Program-made: the position numbers and the translations under genes
Shown here: positions 6,573 to 13,731 of the stretch, one piece after another
Layout of the letters: the number at the start of each line of letters is the position of its first letter
Numbering within the stretch: position 1 is the stretch's first letter
DNA from: Clostridiales bacterium
Lineage (GTDB): Bacteria > Bacillota > Clostridia > Christensenellales > Aristaeellaceae
Assembly: GCA_012522875.1 (NCBI GenBank)
Contig: JAAYJP010000117.1
Coordinates: 1-19,285 of the forward strand
Length of the DNA: 19,285 nucleotides
Reading direction: 5' to 3'
The notes under the pieces: model-generated
What the model was told of the DNA's origin: nothing
The model's input: the letters and a program-made list of their open reading frames with translations, nothing else
Database searches by the model: none

Positions 6573-8074
6573 GGCGCCTCCCGGCGGCTGCCCGCCTCAT
6601 AAAGAGCGGTTTTTACCGCCCGCTCCCAGCCCGAAAGGAGCTGCTGACGTTTGTCAGGTGCCATATCAGGGATAAATTCCCTTTCCAGAAGCCAGCGGCC
6701 CGCAGCCTCCCGGGGATTCCGGAACATCCCTATGCCCAGGCCAGCCAGCAGCGCCGCCCCCAGGGCCGTGGTTTCCCGAACAGCTGGGCGCAGGACCCTG
6801 ATATCCCCGATGTCCGCCTGGAACTGCATCAGGAAATCGTTGGCCGTGGCGCCCCCATCCACTTTCATGTCCCGGGGCCGGCGGCCCAGGGTGGCCGCCA
6901 TCATCTGCAACAGGTCGTTGGACTGATAGGCGATGGCCTCCAGCGCGGCACGGGCCAGGTGGGCTTTATTGGCCCCCCGGGTCAGGCCGGTAAGGGTCCC
7001 CCGGGCGTACATCTCCCAATGGGGCGCGCCCAGGCCCGTAAAGGCGGGCACCAGGCAAACCCCCTGGGTGTCAGGCACCGATTCAGCCAAAGCCTGGCTT
7101 TCGGCCGCGTCCTTGATGATCCCAAGTTCGTCCCTGAGCCATTGGATGGCGGCCCCTGCGGTAAAGACGCTGCCTTCCAGGGCGAAGGCAGGCTGTCCCT
7201 TAATCCGCCAGGCTGTGGTAGCCAGCAGGCCGCCTTGCGGAACAGGCACATTTTCTCCCGCGTTCATCAGCATAAAGCAGCCGGTGCCGTAGGTATTCTT
7301 CACATCCCCCGGGGCGAAACAGGCCTGGCCAAAAAGCGCCGCCTGCTGGTCCCCCGCCATGGCGGCAACCGGAACAGGCGCGCCCAGAATGTCCGGGCGC
7401 AGAACGCCAAAGAGCCCCGCCGTGTCTTTCACCTGGGGCAGCATGCCCCGGGGGACGCCAAAGAGCCGGAGCAGGTCATCATCCCAGTCCTGCCGGCCCA
7501 GGTTGTACAGCATGGTTCGGCTTGCGTTGGTGGCGTCAGTCACATGGGGACGGCCTTCAAGCAAATTGTAGGCCAGGAAACTGTCCACAGTGCCAAAGCA
7601 CAGCTCCCCCGCTTCAGCCCTGCCCTGCAGATCCATCTCATCCAGAATCCAGCGGATTTTGGAAGCGGAGAAGTAGGCGTCGGGCATAAGCCCCGACTTT
7701 GCCTGGATAAGATCCGCATGCCCAGCCCGCTTCAGCCCGTCGATGTAGCCCGCCGTGCGCCGGCATTGCCAGACAATGGCGTTATACACGGGCTTGCCGG
7801 ACCCACGCTCCCAGACAAGGGTGGTTTCCCGTTGGTTGGCAATGCCGAGGGCAGCGATATCCCGGGCGTTTATCCCTGCTTCGCTGACGGCCCTGCTCAA
7901 GGCCTTTACCTGGCTGGCGATCAGGTCATCCGGGTCATGCTCCACCCATCCCGGGCGGGGGTATCGCTGGGCGAATTCAAAGGCCGCCGTTGCTTTCGGG
8001 CGGCCTTCCGGTGAAAAAACGATGGCCCGGGAAGACGTAGTCCCCTGATCCAGCGCGGCAAGATATTGCGCCAT
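6563..8074 (-). CDS. glpK: Glycerol kinase GlpK
   Basis: GlpK phosphorylates glycerol to sn-glycerol 3-phosphate with ATP in the cytoplasm. At 503 residues it has the family length. The FGGY-kinase ATP motif DQGTTSSR is at 9-16, NQRET (Arg82, Glu83) and Trp102 match the glycerol-binding residues, and the catalytic-base region is Asp242 in MAGDQQAALFG. GGATANDFLMQFQAD is the C-terminal family signature. AAGGAGG stands 6 nt before the ATG. In many Firmicutes a histidine in a HFYGSEVP-like loop is phosphorylated by HPr to activate GlpK; here the aligned stretch is DILGAPVP with Asp228, so that control appears absent. There is no glpF or glpD next to it. It starts the compact nine-gene run, 63 nt after the propeller gene. 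Confidence 0.97.
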   Translation of the reverse strand: MAQYLAALDQGTTSSRAIVFSPEGRPKATAAFEFAQRYPRPGWVEHDPDDLIASQVKALSRAVSEAGINARDIAALGIANQRETTLVWERGSGKPVYNAIVWQCRRTAGYIDGLKRAGHADLIQAKSGLMPDAYFSASKIRWILDEMDLQGRAEAGELCFGTVDSFLAYNLLEGRPHVTDATNASRTMLYNLGRQDWDDDLLRLFGVPRGMLPQVKDTAGLFGVLRPDILGAPVPVAAMAGDQQAALFGQACFAPGDVKNTYGTGCFMLMNAGENVPVPQGGLLATTAWRIKGQPAFALEGSVFTAGAAIQWLRDELGIIKDAAESQALAESVPDTQGVCLVPAFTGLGAPHWEMYARGTLTGLTRGANKAHLARAALEAIAYQSNDLLQMMAATLGRRPRDMKVDGGATANDFLMQFQADIGDIRVLRPAVRETTALGAALLAGLGIGMFRNPREAAGRWLLEREFIPDMAPDKRQQLLSGWERAVKTALYEAGSRREAPCS

Positions 8075-8106
8075 GCGCGGCCTCCTTGTGTGATTGCTTC
8101 TCCAAG

Positions 8107-8139
8107 GGAAAAGGGGGCGGGGCTGGCCCGCGCCCCTTT
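8107..8139 (-). terminator. Likely intrinsic terminator between the propeller gene and glpK
   Basis: Read on the minus strand, AAAGGGGCGCGGG pairs with CCCCGCCCCCTTTT across a loop of about 4 nt, with one bulge. The first arm overlaps the TAA stop of the propeller gene. The run of T after the stem is short (four T, then C), so termination may be partial and glpK may receive some read-through. No convincing promoter is visible in the 63 nt between the two genes. Confidence 0.55.
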
Positions 8140-10831
8140 ATTCGATGCGGATGCCGTAGAGATTATGGTTGTTCCGGCCGGAGGTGGCAATGACCAGCAT
8201 ATCGTTGTACACGGCCGGGGAGCCCTCAACCGGACCGCCCAGATCCAGGGTGCTGTAAACCTGGCCCGTCAGGGCGTCCATCATGTACAGCATGCCGTCA
8301 TTGCCCGCCTGGATGATCACCGCCTGGCCGGCCTCGTCATACACCGCCACAGGGGAGGACACAGCGCCGGAACGGATGGGCATCTGCCAGGCCACAGCGC
8401 CTGTCGCCTTGTCAAGCGCCAGGATGGTGCCGCCGTCAGGCGTTTCGTTCACGGTGAAGTATACCAGGTGGCCTGCGCTGTTCTTCCCAACAACGGGGCT
8501 TGCCTTCACACCGCCACGCTCATCGTTGGTGGATTTGGCAGCCACTGCCTGCTGCCACACTTCCTCGCCCGTCAGGGCGTCCACACGCCTGATGACGGCG
8601 TTGCCATCCCGGCGCAGGCGGGTGAAGACGGTGGTGCCGGTATAAAGGGCCAGCCTGTCTCCCTCAAGCTCCAGGGAAATGGTTGCATCGGTGTTATCCC
8701 CGGTGTCAAAGGCCCAGAGGGTTTTCATGCTGGTGGTATCGATACAGCGCAGGATACCCTGCTTGTCCGCCACATAGGCATAGGGCCCGTACATGGCCAC
8801 GGAAGACTCGATGGACACGGTGTTGTCGTTCTGCCGGCCAGCCTTGCTCCTGAGGTAAATGGTCTCAGGGTCCACCGTGATGGTCTTCTTGTCCAGGAAG
8901 TCAAAGACGGTATTGAGTTTGACCGTGTAAAACAGGCCGTTTTCCCCCGCCACCACCATGCTGTCAGAACGGTGGTCAAAAAGCGCTGTGCCGTCAAAGG
9001 CGCCGTTGGTGGAATACTGGCGCTGGTCGTCCGACTGCCGGCCGTTGATGAAATAAAGCCGGGTCTGGTCAATGAGGTTATAGAGGTAGTAGCCAATGGC
9101 GCCGGTCTCGCCGGGCAGTTTTGAGATGCCCTGGCCAAAGGCAATGATGGGGCGGCCCTGGGTGTCCACCGCCACACTGCCCTTGAGCGGAAAGCCCACG
9201 TCGATAGGCTCCCGGGTCGCGACCCCGTCATTCAGGTCAAAGAAGTAGACCTTTCCGTCCTGGCCCGCGGCAATAACCTCCTTGAGGGCCTTGACGGCCT
9301 TCTTGTCCTCGCTCAGGTTCATCATGTCCCGGACTTCCACCGCCCACTTGACGATGGCCGGCTGGCCGCTCCAGCCCAGGCCGTAAAGAGTGCCGGAGTC
9401 AGAGGTACGCAAGCTTCCCAGCTCGGTTTGCCACTGGACAGTCATCTGCTTAAGGCCCAGGGGGGCTGTTCCGAAGGCCGCGTTCTGGCGCATCGCGTCA
9501 CCCCGGAAGGTAAATACGCCGCCGTCATAGACGGTATATGCGTCTCCGCCCGGCACATTGAGGGGCTCCGCCCGGGTGTAGTCAGACAGCTTCCTGCCTC
9601 CCTGGTAAGCATCATCCACCATGCCAAGGGCGGAAGGCGCGGCGCTGTCCGCCGCCTGCGCCGTGAGAAGGGGCTGGGGTGTCGCGGCGGGAATCACCTC
9701 CGCTGCAGGCGCCTGGGTGGGCCGTTCTTCGGCGATGGGCGCCTCTGTCGTGGCTTCCGCGATGGCCGCCAGGTCATTCTCCTGGGGCTCCGGTGTATTT
9801 TGGGCCGTATCCTCCGGATACAGCGCTGTGAAATCCTCGGAGACCAGCATATCCTCGGGAATCTCTTCCTCCGGGAATTCAATTTCGGGCGCTTCTTCCG
9901 CCTGGGGCTTAGGCGTAAATACGGGCAGAAGCTGCTGCACCGGCACCGGGGTGGGGGCAGGGGTCTCCTGAATCACCGCCAGCGGGGCGGGGCTGGGCTC
10001 CATGAGGGCCTCAAGCGTGGGTTCCGGGGTCGGCTCGGGGGTCGGCTCAGGGGTAGGTTCGGGCGTGGGCACCGGGCTTGGCTGCACCACCGTGAGGAAC
10101 AGCGACTTATCCGTGTGGTACCAGGTATCATCATACATGATGCCGGCTGTCAGGGTGCTTGAAACAGGCTCGCCCATCACGGAAGAGAAGGTCCAGACCT
10201 TGTTGTCCGGCTGGTCCACAGGCAGCGCTGAGCCGGTGAGGGGAACGCCGGCGCCGTTTAAAACCCTGACCCCTTCCAGGGGGCCGTCCGCGGTAAAGGT
10301 GAACACGGTTTTGACCCCAGCGTACACCTCATCCTCCGCAGTTTCAAATTTGATAAGGGTGGGGGGCGCCTTTTTCCCCAGGCCCACGAGGTTCAACCCG
10401 CCGTTCACCACCGTGTCGGCGGTTTTGCGCGCCTGGCCCAGGATGCCCCCGGCATCCTGGGGAATGAGGAAGTAGGAGGCGGCAAAAACTGCTATTACCA
10501 ACACCAACAGCGCTGACAAGACCTTAGGCCAGCGGCGGCGGGGCTCGAACTCGTCATAGTCGTTGGCGGCATAGGCATCCTGGCGGTAGGGCGCAGGATC
10601 CCGGCGGGGGGGCGCGTAGTCCGCCTCCTGGTACACCCGCGGTGCGGGGCGCATGCCCGGGGCCGGAGAAGCCTTCCGGGGGGGGGCCGCGTCATAGCCC
10701 ACCAGGGGCATGGGGGCTTCCTCCTCGGGCGGAAAGCCGGCGCGACGCGGCGCTGTGTTCACCCCCTCGGGGTGATGCCGATCGGCGCGGCGGCGGCGCG
10801 GTTTCTGCTGGTTTTCATAGGGGTTGGACAC
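8138..10831 (-). CDS. Single-pass membrane protein with Ig-like domain, Pro/Thr/Glu-rich linker and extracellular PQQ-type beta-propeller
   Basis: The protein is 897 residues and of unknown function. Residues 1-100 are basic, proline-rich and disordered-looking (PRRRRADRHH near the start, EPRRR before the membrane). One transmembrane helix spans about 101-123, and positive charges before it suggest a cytoplasmic N-terminus and an outside C-terminus. Residues about 145-240 resemble a small beta-sandwich domain (FETAEDEVYAGVKTVFTFTA). A linker at about 241-420 is rich in Pro, Thr and Glu with four PTPE-type repeats. From about 430 to the end are beta-propeller blades, with phrases such as GQDGKVYFFDLNDG, AYVADKQGILRCIDT, GGTILALDKATGAVAWQMP and GNDGMLYMMDALTGQVYS typical of PQQ/quinoprotein-like or BamB-like repeats. 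There is no evidence that it binds PQQ. The start is a GTG at 10831 with AAAGGAGG 5 nt upstream. It follows glyS by 41 nt and probably shares its transcript. Confidence 0.85.
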   Translation of the reverse strand: MSNPYENQQKPRRRRADRHHPEGVNTAPRRAGFPPEEEAPMPLVGYDAAPPRKASPAPGMRPAPRVYQEADYAPPRRDPAPYRQDAYAANDYDEFEPRRRWPKVLSALLVLVIAVFAASYFLIPQDAGGILGQARKTADTVVNGGLNLVGLGKKAPPTLIKFETAEDEVYAGVKTVFTFTADGPLEGVRVLNGAGVPLTGSALPVDQPDNKVWTFSSVMGEPVSSTLTAGIMYDDTWYHTDKSLFLTVVQPSPVPTPEPTPEPTPEPTPEPTLEALMEPSPAPLAVIQETPAPTPVPVQQLLPVFTPKPQAEEAPEIEFPEEEIPEDMLVSEDFTALYPEDTAQNTPEPQENDLAAIAEATTEAPIAEERPTQAPAAEVIPAATPQPLLTAQAADSAAPSALGMVDDAYQGGRKLSDYTRAEPLNVPGGDAYTVYDGGVFTFRGDAMRQNAAFGTAPLGLKQMTVQWQTELGSLRTSDSGTLYGLGWSGQPAIVKWAVEVRDMMNLSEDKKAVKALKEVIAAGQDGKVYFFDLNDGVATREPIDVGFPLKGSVAVDTQGRPIIAFGQGISKLPGETGAIGYYLYNLIDQTRLYFINGRQSDDQRQYSTNGAFDGTALFDHRSDSMVVAGENGLFYTVKLNTVFDFLDKKTITVDPETIYLRSKAGRQNDNTVSIESSVAMYGPYAYVADKQGILRCIDTTSMKTLWAFDTGDNTDATISLELEGDRLALYTGTTVFTRLRRDGNAVIRRVDALTGEEVWQQAVAAKSTNDERGGVKASPVVGKNSAGHLVYFTVNETPDGGTILALDKATGAVAWQMPIRSGAVSSPVAVYDEAGQAVIIQAGNDGMLYMMDALTGQVYSTLDLGGPVEGSPAVYNDMLVIATSGRNNHNLYGIRIE
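10022..10069 (-). repeat. Four 12-bp tandem repeats encoding Pro-Thr-Pro-Glu units
   Basis: Four degenerate 12-bp units lie head to tail inside the propeller gene; on the plus strand they read, for example, CTCGGGGGTCGG and CTCAGGGGTAGG. They encode the PTPEPTPE linker. Differences fall mostly at third codon positions, which points to selection on the protein rather than recent DNA slippage. The unit count could still vary between strains. Confidence 0.85.
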
Positions 10832-10872
10832 AATGTCCTCCTTTCGGATTCCGGGGCAAATGGAACTTGCCC

Positions 10873-12258
10873 TCAGAAAGCGATCCTGTCCTGCAGGTAT
10901 CGGGCCAGCTCACTGATGGGCACCCGTTCCTGGGCCATGCTGTCCCGTTCCCGGACGGTGACGGTGCCGTTCTCCAGGGTATCAAAGTCCACCGTCACAC
11001 AAAACGGCGTCCCCACCTCGTCCTGGCGGCGATAGCGTTTGCCGATGGAACCGGACTCGTCATAGTCCGCCATCATCCTGGGGGTGAGAAGCTTGTAGAT
11101 CTCCCGGGCCTTGTCTCCCAGCTTGTTCTTTTGCAGCGGAAGCACTGCCACCTTATAGGGGGCCAGCGCCGGGTGAAGCCTCAGGACCACACGGCTGTCG
11201 TTGTCCCCCAGGCCTTCTTCCTCATAGGCATTGCAAAGGAAGGCCAGGGCTGCCCGGTCCGCACCCAGGGAAGGCTCCACCACATAGGGCAGGAAGCGCT
11301 CGTTGGTTACCGGGTCGATATACTCCATGCTCTCCCCGCTGTGCTCCTGGTGGCTTTTCAGGTCAAAGTCCGTCCTGTCGGCGATGCCCCACAGCTCCCC
11401 CCAGCCAAAGGGGAAGCGGAACTCAAAGTCGGTGGTGGCCACGGAATAGTGGGACAATTCCTCAGGCTTGTGGTCCCTGAGCCTCAGGTTCTCCGCTTTG
11501 ATGCCAAGGGACAGAAGCCAGTCCCGGCAGAAGGCGCGCCAGTATTCAAACCACTGCATATCCTCCCCGGGTTTGCAGAAAAACTCCAGTTCCATCTGCT
11601 CAAACTCGCGGGTGCGGAAGGTGAAGTTCCCGGGCGTGATCTCATTCCGGAAGGACTTGCCGATCTGTGCTACGCCCAGGGGCAGTTTGCGCCGGGTGGC
11701 GCGGACGATGCTCTTGAAGTTGACAAAGATGCCCTGGGCGGTCTCAGGCCTCAGGTAAATTTCCGAAGCGCCCTCCTCGGTCACCCCCTGATGGGTTTTG
11801 AACATCATGTTGAATTTACGGATGGGGGTGAAGTCCGTTTTCCCGCAGGAAGGGCAGGCGATTGCCTGCTCCCTGATGTAATTTTCCAGTTCCTCATGGC
11901 TCCAGCCATCCGCCTGAAGGGGCGTGCCTTTTTGGGCGGCGCCATCTTCGATCAACTGGTCCGCCCGAAAGCGGGCCTTGCAGGCGCGGCAGTCCATCAG
12001 CGGGTCATTGAAGCTGCCCACATGGCCCGATGCCACCCAGGTTTCCCGGTTCATGAGGATGGCGCTGTCCAGCCCCACATTGGTATCCGATTCCTGAACG
12101 AATTTCTGCCACCAGGCCTGCTTCACATTGTTCTTGAAGAGCACGCCCAGGGGACCGTAGTCCCAGGTGTTGGCCAGGCCGCCGTATATCTCACTGCCAG
12201 CAAAAATAAACCCGCGCACCTTGCACAAGGCTACCAGTTTGTCCATCGTCAGGGCCAT
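10873..12258 (-). CDS. glyS: Glycyl-tRNA synthetase, dimeric (alpha2) type
   Basis: This class II synthetase charges tRNA-Gly. The 461-residue single chain is the alpha2 type (also named glyQS), not the tetrameric GlyQ plus GlyS form. Seen are the N-terminal GSEIYGGLANTWDYGPLG, PETAQG (171-176), class II motif 2 around FRNEI (203-207) and TREFEQMELEFF, motif 3 GADRAALAFL (332-341), and a C-terminal anticodon-binding domain from about 360 (LAPYKVAVLPLQ). Two Cys-x2-Cys pairs (Cys90/Cys93 and Cys135/Cys138) in the insertion after motif 1 suggest a zinc knuckle. The ATG at 12258 has GGAGGT 6 nt upstream. A near-consensus promoter lies 28-57 nt before the start. The leader is only about 20 nt, so there is no room for the T-box element that often controls glycyl-tRNA synthetase genes in Firmicutes. 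Confidence 0.97.
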   Translation of the reverse strand: MALTMDKLVALCKVRGFIFAGSEIYGGLANTWDYGPLGVLFKNNVKQAWWQKFVQESDTNVGLDSAILMNRETWVASGHVGSFNDPLMDCRACKARFRADQLIEDGAAQKGTPLQADGWSHEELENYIREQAIACPSCGKTDFTPIRKFNMMFKTHQGVTEEGASEIYLRPETAQGIFVNFKSIVRATRRKLPLGVAQIGKSFRNEITPGNFTFRTREFEQMELEFFCKPGEDMQWFEYWRAFCRDWLLSLGIKAENLRLRDHKPEELSHYSVATTDFEFRFPFGWGELWGIADRTDFDLKSHQEHSGESMEYIDPVTNERFLPYVVEPSLGADRAALAFLCNAYEEEGLGDNDSRVVLRLHPALAPYKVAVLPLQKNKLGDKAREIYKLLTPRMMADYDESGSIGKRYRRQDEVGTPFCVTVDFDTLENGTVTVRERDSMAQERVPISELARYLQDRIAF

Positions 12259-12285
12259 GGGGGGACCTCCTCAATTAGTCTCCCC

Positions 12286-12315
12286 ATCATACGACCCTGT
12301 GGCCCGGATTGTCAA
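12286..12315 (-). promoter_or_regulatory. Sigma-A-type promoter for glyS
   Basis: On the minus strand the -35 hexamer is TTGACA (12315-12310, perfect consensus), the spacer is 18 nt, and the -10 hexamer is TATGAT (12291-12286, five of six). Transcription would start near 12279, giving a leader of about 20 nt that carries little more than the ribosome binding site. Confidence 0.8.
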
Positions 12316-12331
12316 GAAATATGGCTGTTTT

Positions 12332-12357
12332 ACGGGGTTTTGCCTATGGAAACCCGT
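12332..12357. repeat. Inverted repeat in the divergent intergenic region
   Basis: ACGGGGTTT at 12332-12340 and AAACCCGT at 12350-12357 form an 8-bp palindromic pair with one bulged G and a 9-nt centre. It lies 17 bp upstream of the glyS -35 box and about 77 bp before the -10 of the divergent gene. It could be a regulator-binding site, but neither a known operator nor a T-rich terminator tail is seen. Confidence 0.4.
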
Positions 12358-12408
12358 GCCAGGCCGCTGTCTTTCTGATCAGCCGGAATCCCGGAGCAGA
12401 AATCTCCC

Positions 12409-12439
12409 TTGCTGCCAAAGCCAGCCAATCGGGTATACT
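12409..12439 (+). promoter_or_regulatory. Candidate promoter for the DUF3048 gene
   Basis: TATACT at 12434-12439 is a good -10 box. The best -35 match is TTGCTG at 12409-12414 with a long 19-nt spacer, so the promoter is weaker or partly activator-dependent. Transcription would begin near 12446, about 30 nt before the chosen ATG. Confidence 0.5.
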
Positions 12440-12476
12440 TTCCTGAATGCTATTGAGAAAGAGGTGGCACACTTTC

Positions 12477-13565
12477 ATGAAAACGATGAACAAACTGTTT
12501 GCGCTGATGCTGGCCATCAGCCTCCTGGCGGCGCTTCCTGCCCTGGCTTCAGACATGGTCCCCCTTCAGGGACAGCTTGAGCGCGTGTCAATTCCCTTCC
12601 AGGCGGAATATCCCGAGCATCCCTTGATCCTGGGCGAAAGCCCCACCACCGGGCTGAACTGGGAGGGTGTGTACGCGCCTGTGATGGTGGTCATCGACAA
12701 CGCCGAGGGCGCCCATCCCCACTGGGGCCTGAAGGATGCTGATATCCTCTACCAGGTTCCCAACGCGGGAAAAGGGGCGACCAAGCTGTTGGCCCTGTTT
12801 TCAGATACGGCTCCCCAGGCCGCCGGCGGCAGCCGCTCGGCCCGGACGCCCTTTGTGGATGTGGCAAGGGCCTGGGGCGCTGCCTTCGCCTATGCGGGTT
12901 ACCCCGGCGAGGGCGCCGGCGCCAAGGCCAGCGTGCCCTCCAAGCTGCGGGACGGCAGCATGAGCTTCCGCCAACTCTCCTTTGACCTGTTGAGCAACAA
13001 CGACTTTTCCACCCGTATCACCGGTTACCAGAGCCCCCACAACCTGTCTGTGAATATCGCCAGGATACGGGAACTGGCCCTTGAAAATGGCGCCGCCTTT
13101 ATTCCCCGCCCTTTCCTGTTCACCGATGAAAGGCCCCTGGGCTATGCTCCGGCCACCTTGATTGATGTGCGCCACTTTGGGGAGGAGGCCTCCGCCGGCC
13201 GGGGCAACGCCGCCAGTTACGCCACCTACACCTATGTGCCGGAGATAAACGCCTACCACCGGGAGAATTCCTCAGGCCCCTTCATTGACCGGGATACGCC
13301 GGGCGAACCCATTCCCTATGCCAATGTCATCGTGCAGCGGGTGCAGTTCAGCTATTCCAACGGCTACATCCAGCTCAACAACCTGACCGGCACCGGCGCC
13401 GCCGACATCTTCACCGGGGGCAGTTATATTCCCGGCGGCTGGTATCGGGATTCCCTTGACAGCCGCACGGTGTATGTGGACGATAAGGGCCTGGAATTGC
13501 ACCTTCAGCGGGGCAAGACCTTTATTATCCTGACCAATGATGCCAGCCTGGTGAGCTTCCGCTGA
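12477..13565 (+). CDS. Exported DUF3048 (YerB-like) protein
   Basis: The 362-residue protein has a Sec signal peptide: a basic start (MKTMNK), a hydrophobic core and a likely cleavage after ALPALA (residue 24). No lipobox cysteine is present, unlike Bacillus YerB, a lipoprotein. The mature N-terminal domain fits DUF3048: APVMVVIDNAEGAHPHWGLK, then ADILYQVPNAG, then GGSRSARTPFVDVA and AYAGYPG. The C-terminal domain ends GLELHLQRGKTFIILTNDAS, as in DUF3048 C-terminal domains. Its biochemical role is unknown. The frame is open to an ATG at 12447, but the ribosome binding site (AGAGGTGG) lies after that codon and the signal peptide begins at 12477. An ATG at 12486 is possible. It is a single-gene unit between a candidate promoter and a strong terminator. 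Confidence 0.88.
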   Translation: MKTMNKLFALMLAISLLAALPALASDMVPLQGQLERVSIPFQAEYPEHPLILGESPTTGLNWEGVYAPVMVVIDNAEGAHPHWGLKDADILYQVPNAGKGATKLLALFSDTAPQAAGGSRSARTPFVDVARAWGAAFAYAGYPGEGAGAKASVPSKLRDGSMSFRQLSFDLLSNNDFSTRITGYQSPHNLSVNIARIRELALENGAAFIPRPFLFTDERPLGYAPATLIDVRHFGEEASAGRGNAASYATYTYVPEINAYHRENSSGPFIDRDTPGEPIPYANVIVQRVQFSYSNGYIQLNNLTGTGAADIFTGGSYIPGGWYRDSLDSRTVYVDDKGLELHLQRGKTFIILTNDASLVSFR

Positions 13566-13584
13566 TACCCATCGGGCTTCTATG

Positions 13585-13611
13585 GGGCCGCCGCTTTCGC
13601 GGCGGCCCTTT
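13585..13611 (+). terminator. Intrinsic terminator after the DUF3048 gene
   Basis: A perfect 10-bp GC stem, GGGCCGCCGC (13585-13594) with GCGGCGGCCC (13599-13608), closes on a TTTC tetraloop and is followed by TTTGCTT. It stands 19 nt after the TGA stop. Confidence 0.85.
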
Positions 13612-13671
13612 GCTTGCGGGAACCCGGATAAGGCCGGAAAAGGGGCGGCACCGGCTGATACTCCAAATTGA

Positions 13672-13700
13672 TTGTTCTCAAGGCTGTGAAGGCTTATGAT
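13672..13700 (+). promoter_or_regulatory. Candidate promoter for the molybdopterin-domain lipoprotein gene
   Basis: The -10 box TATGAT (13695-13700) sits 17 nt after a poor -35, TTGTTC (13672-13677). Transcription would start near 13707, followed at once by AAGGAGGG at 13717-13724. It is the only good candidate between the preceding terminator and this gene. Confidence 0.5.
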
Positions 13701-13731
13701 GAGGATGAAAAAAGAAAAGGAGGGCATGGCC

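Noticed and set aside
8066..9124. A 352-codon plus-strand frame opposite the propeller gene
   Set aside because: It is the antisense of confident beta-propeller coding sequence and has no domain features.
10022..10069. A possible CRISPR-like or regulatory repeat array
   Set aside because: The units are 12 bp, contiguous, without spacers, and in frame with a Pro/Thr/Glu linker.
9428..10162. A 244-codon plus-strand frame with Arg/Gly-rich runs opposite the propeller gene
   Set aside because: The Arg/Gly runs are the reverse complement of the Pro/Thr/Glu repeat codons. There is no ribosome binding site or family match.
10854..10872. A hairpin (GGGCAA/TTGCCC, 7-nt loop) between glyS and the propeller gene
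   Set aside because: The stem is only 6 bp and no T-run follows on either strand, so it is not a convincing terminator.
12259..12310. A T-box riboswitch upstream of glyS
   Set aside because: The promoter leaves only about 20 nt of leader, and no T-box consensus or terminator/antiterminator pair is present.
10642..12378. A 578-codon open frame on the plus strand opposite glyS
   Set aside because: It is the antisense of a certain gene in GC-rich DNA, where stop codons are rare. It has no recognisable domain and is low in complexity.
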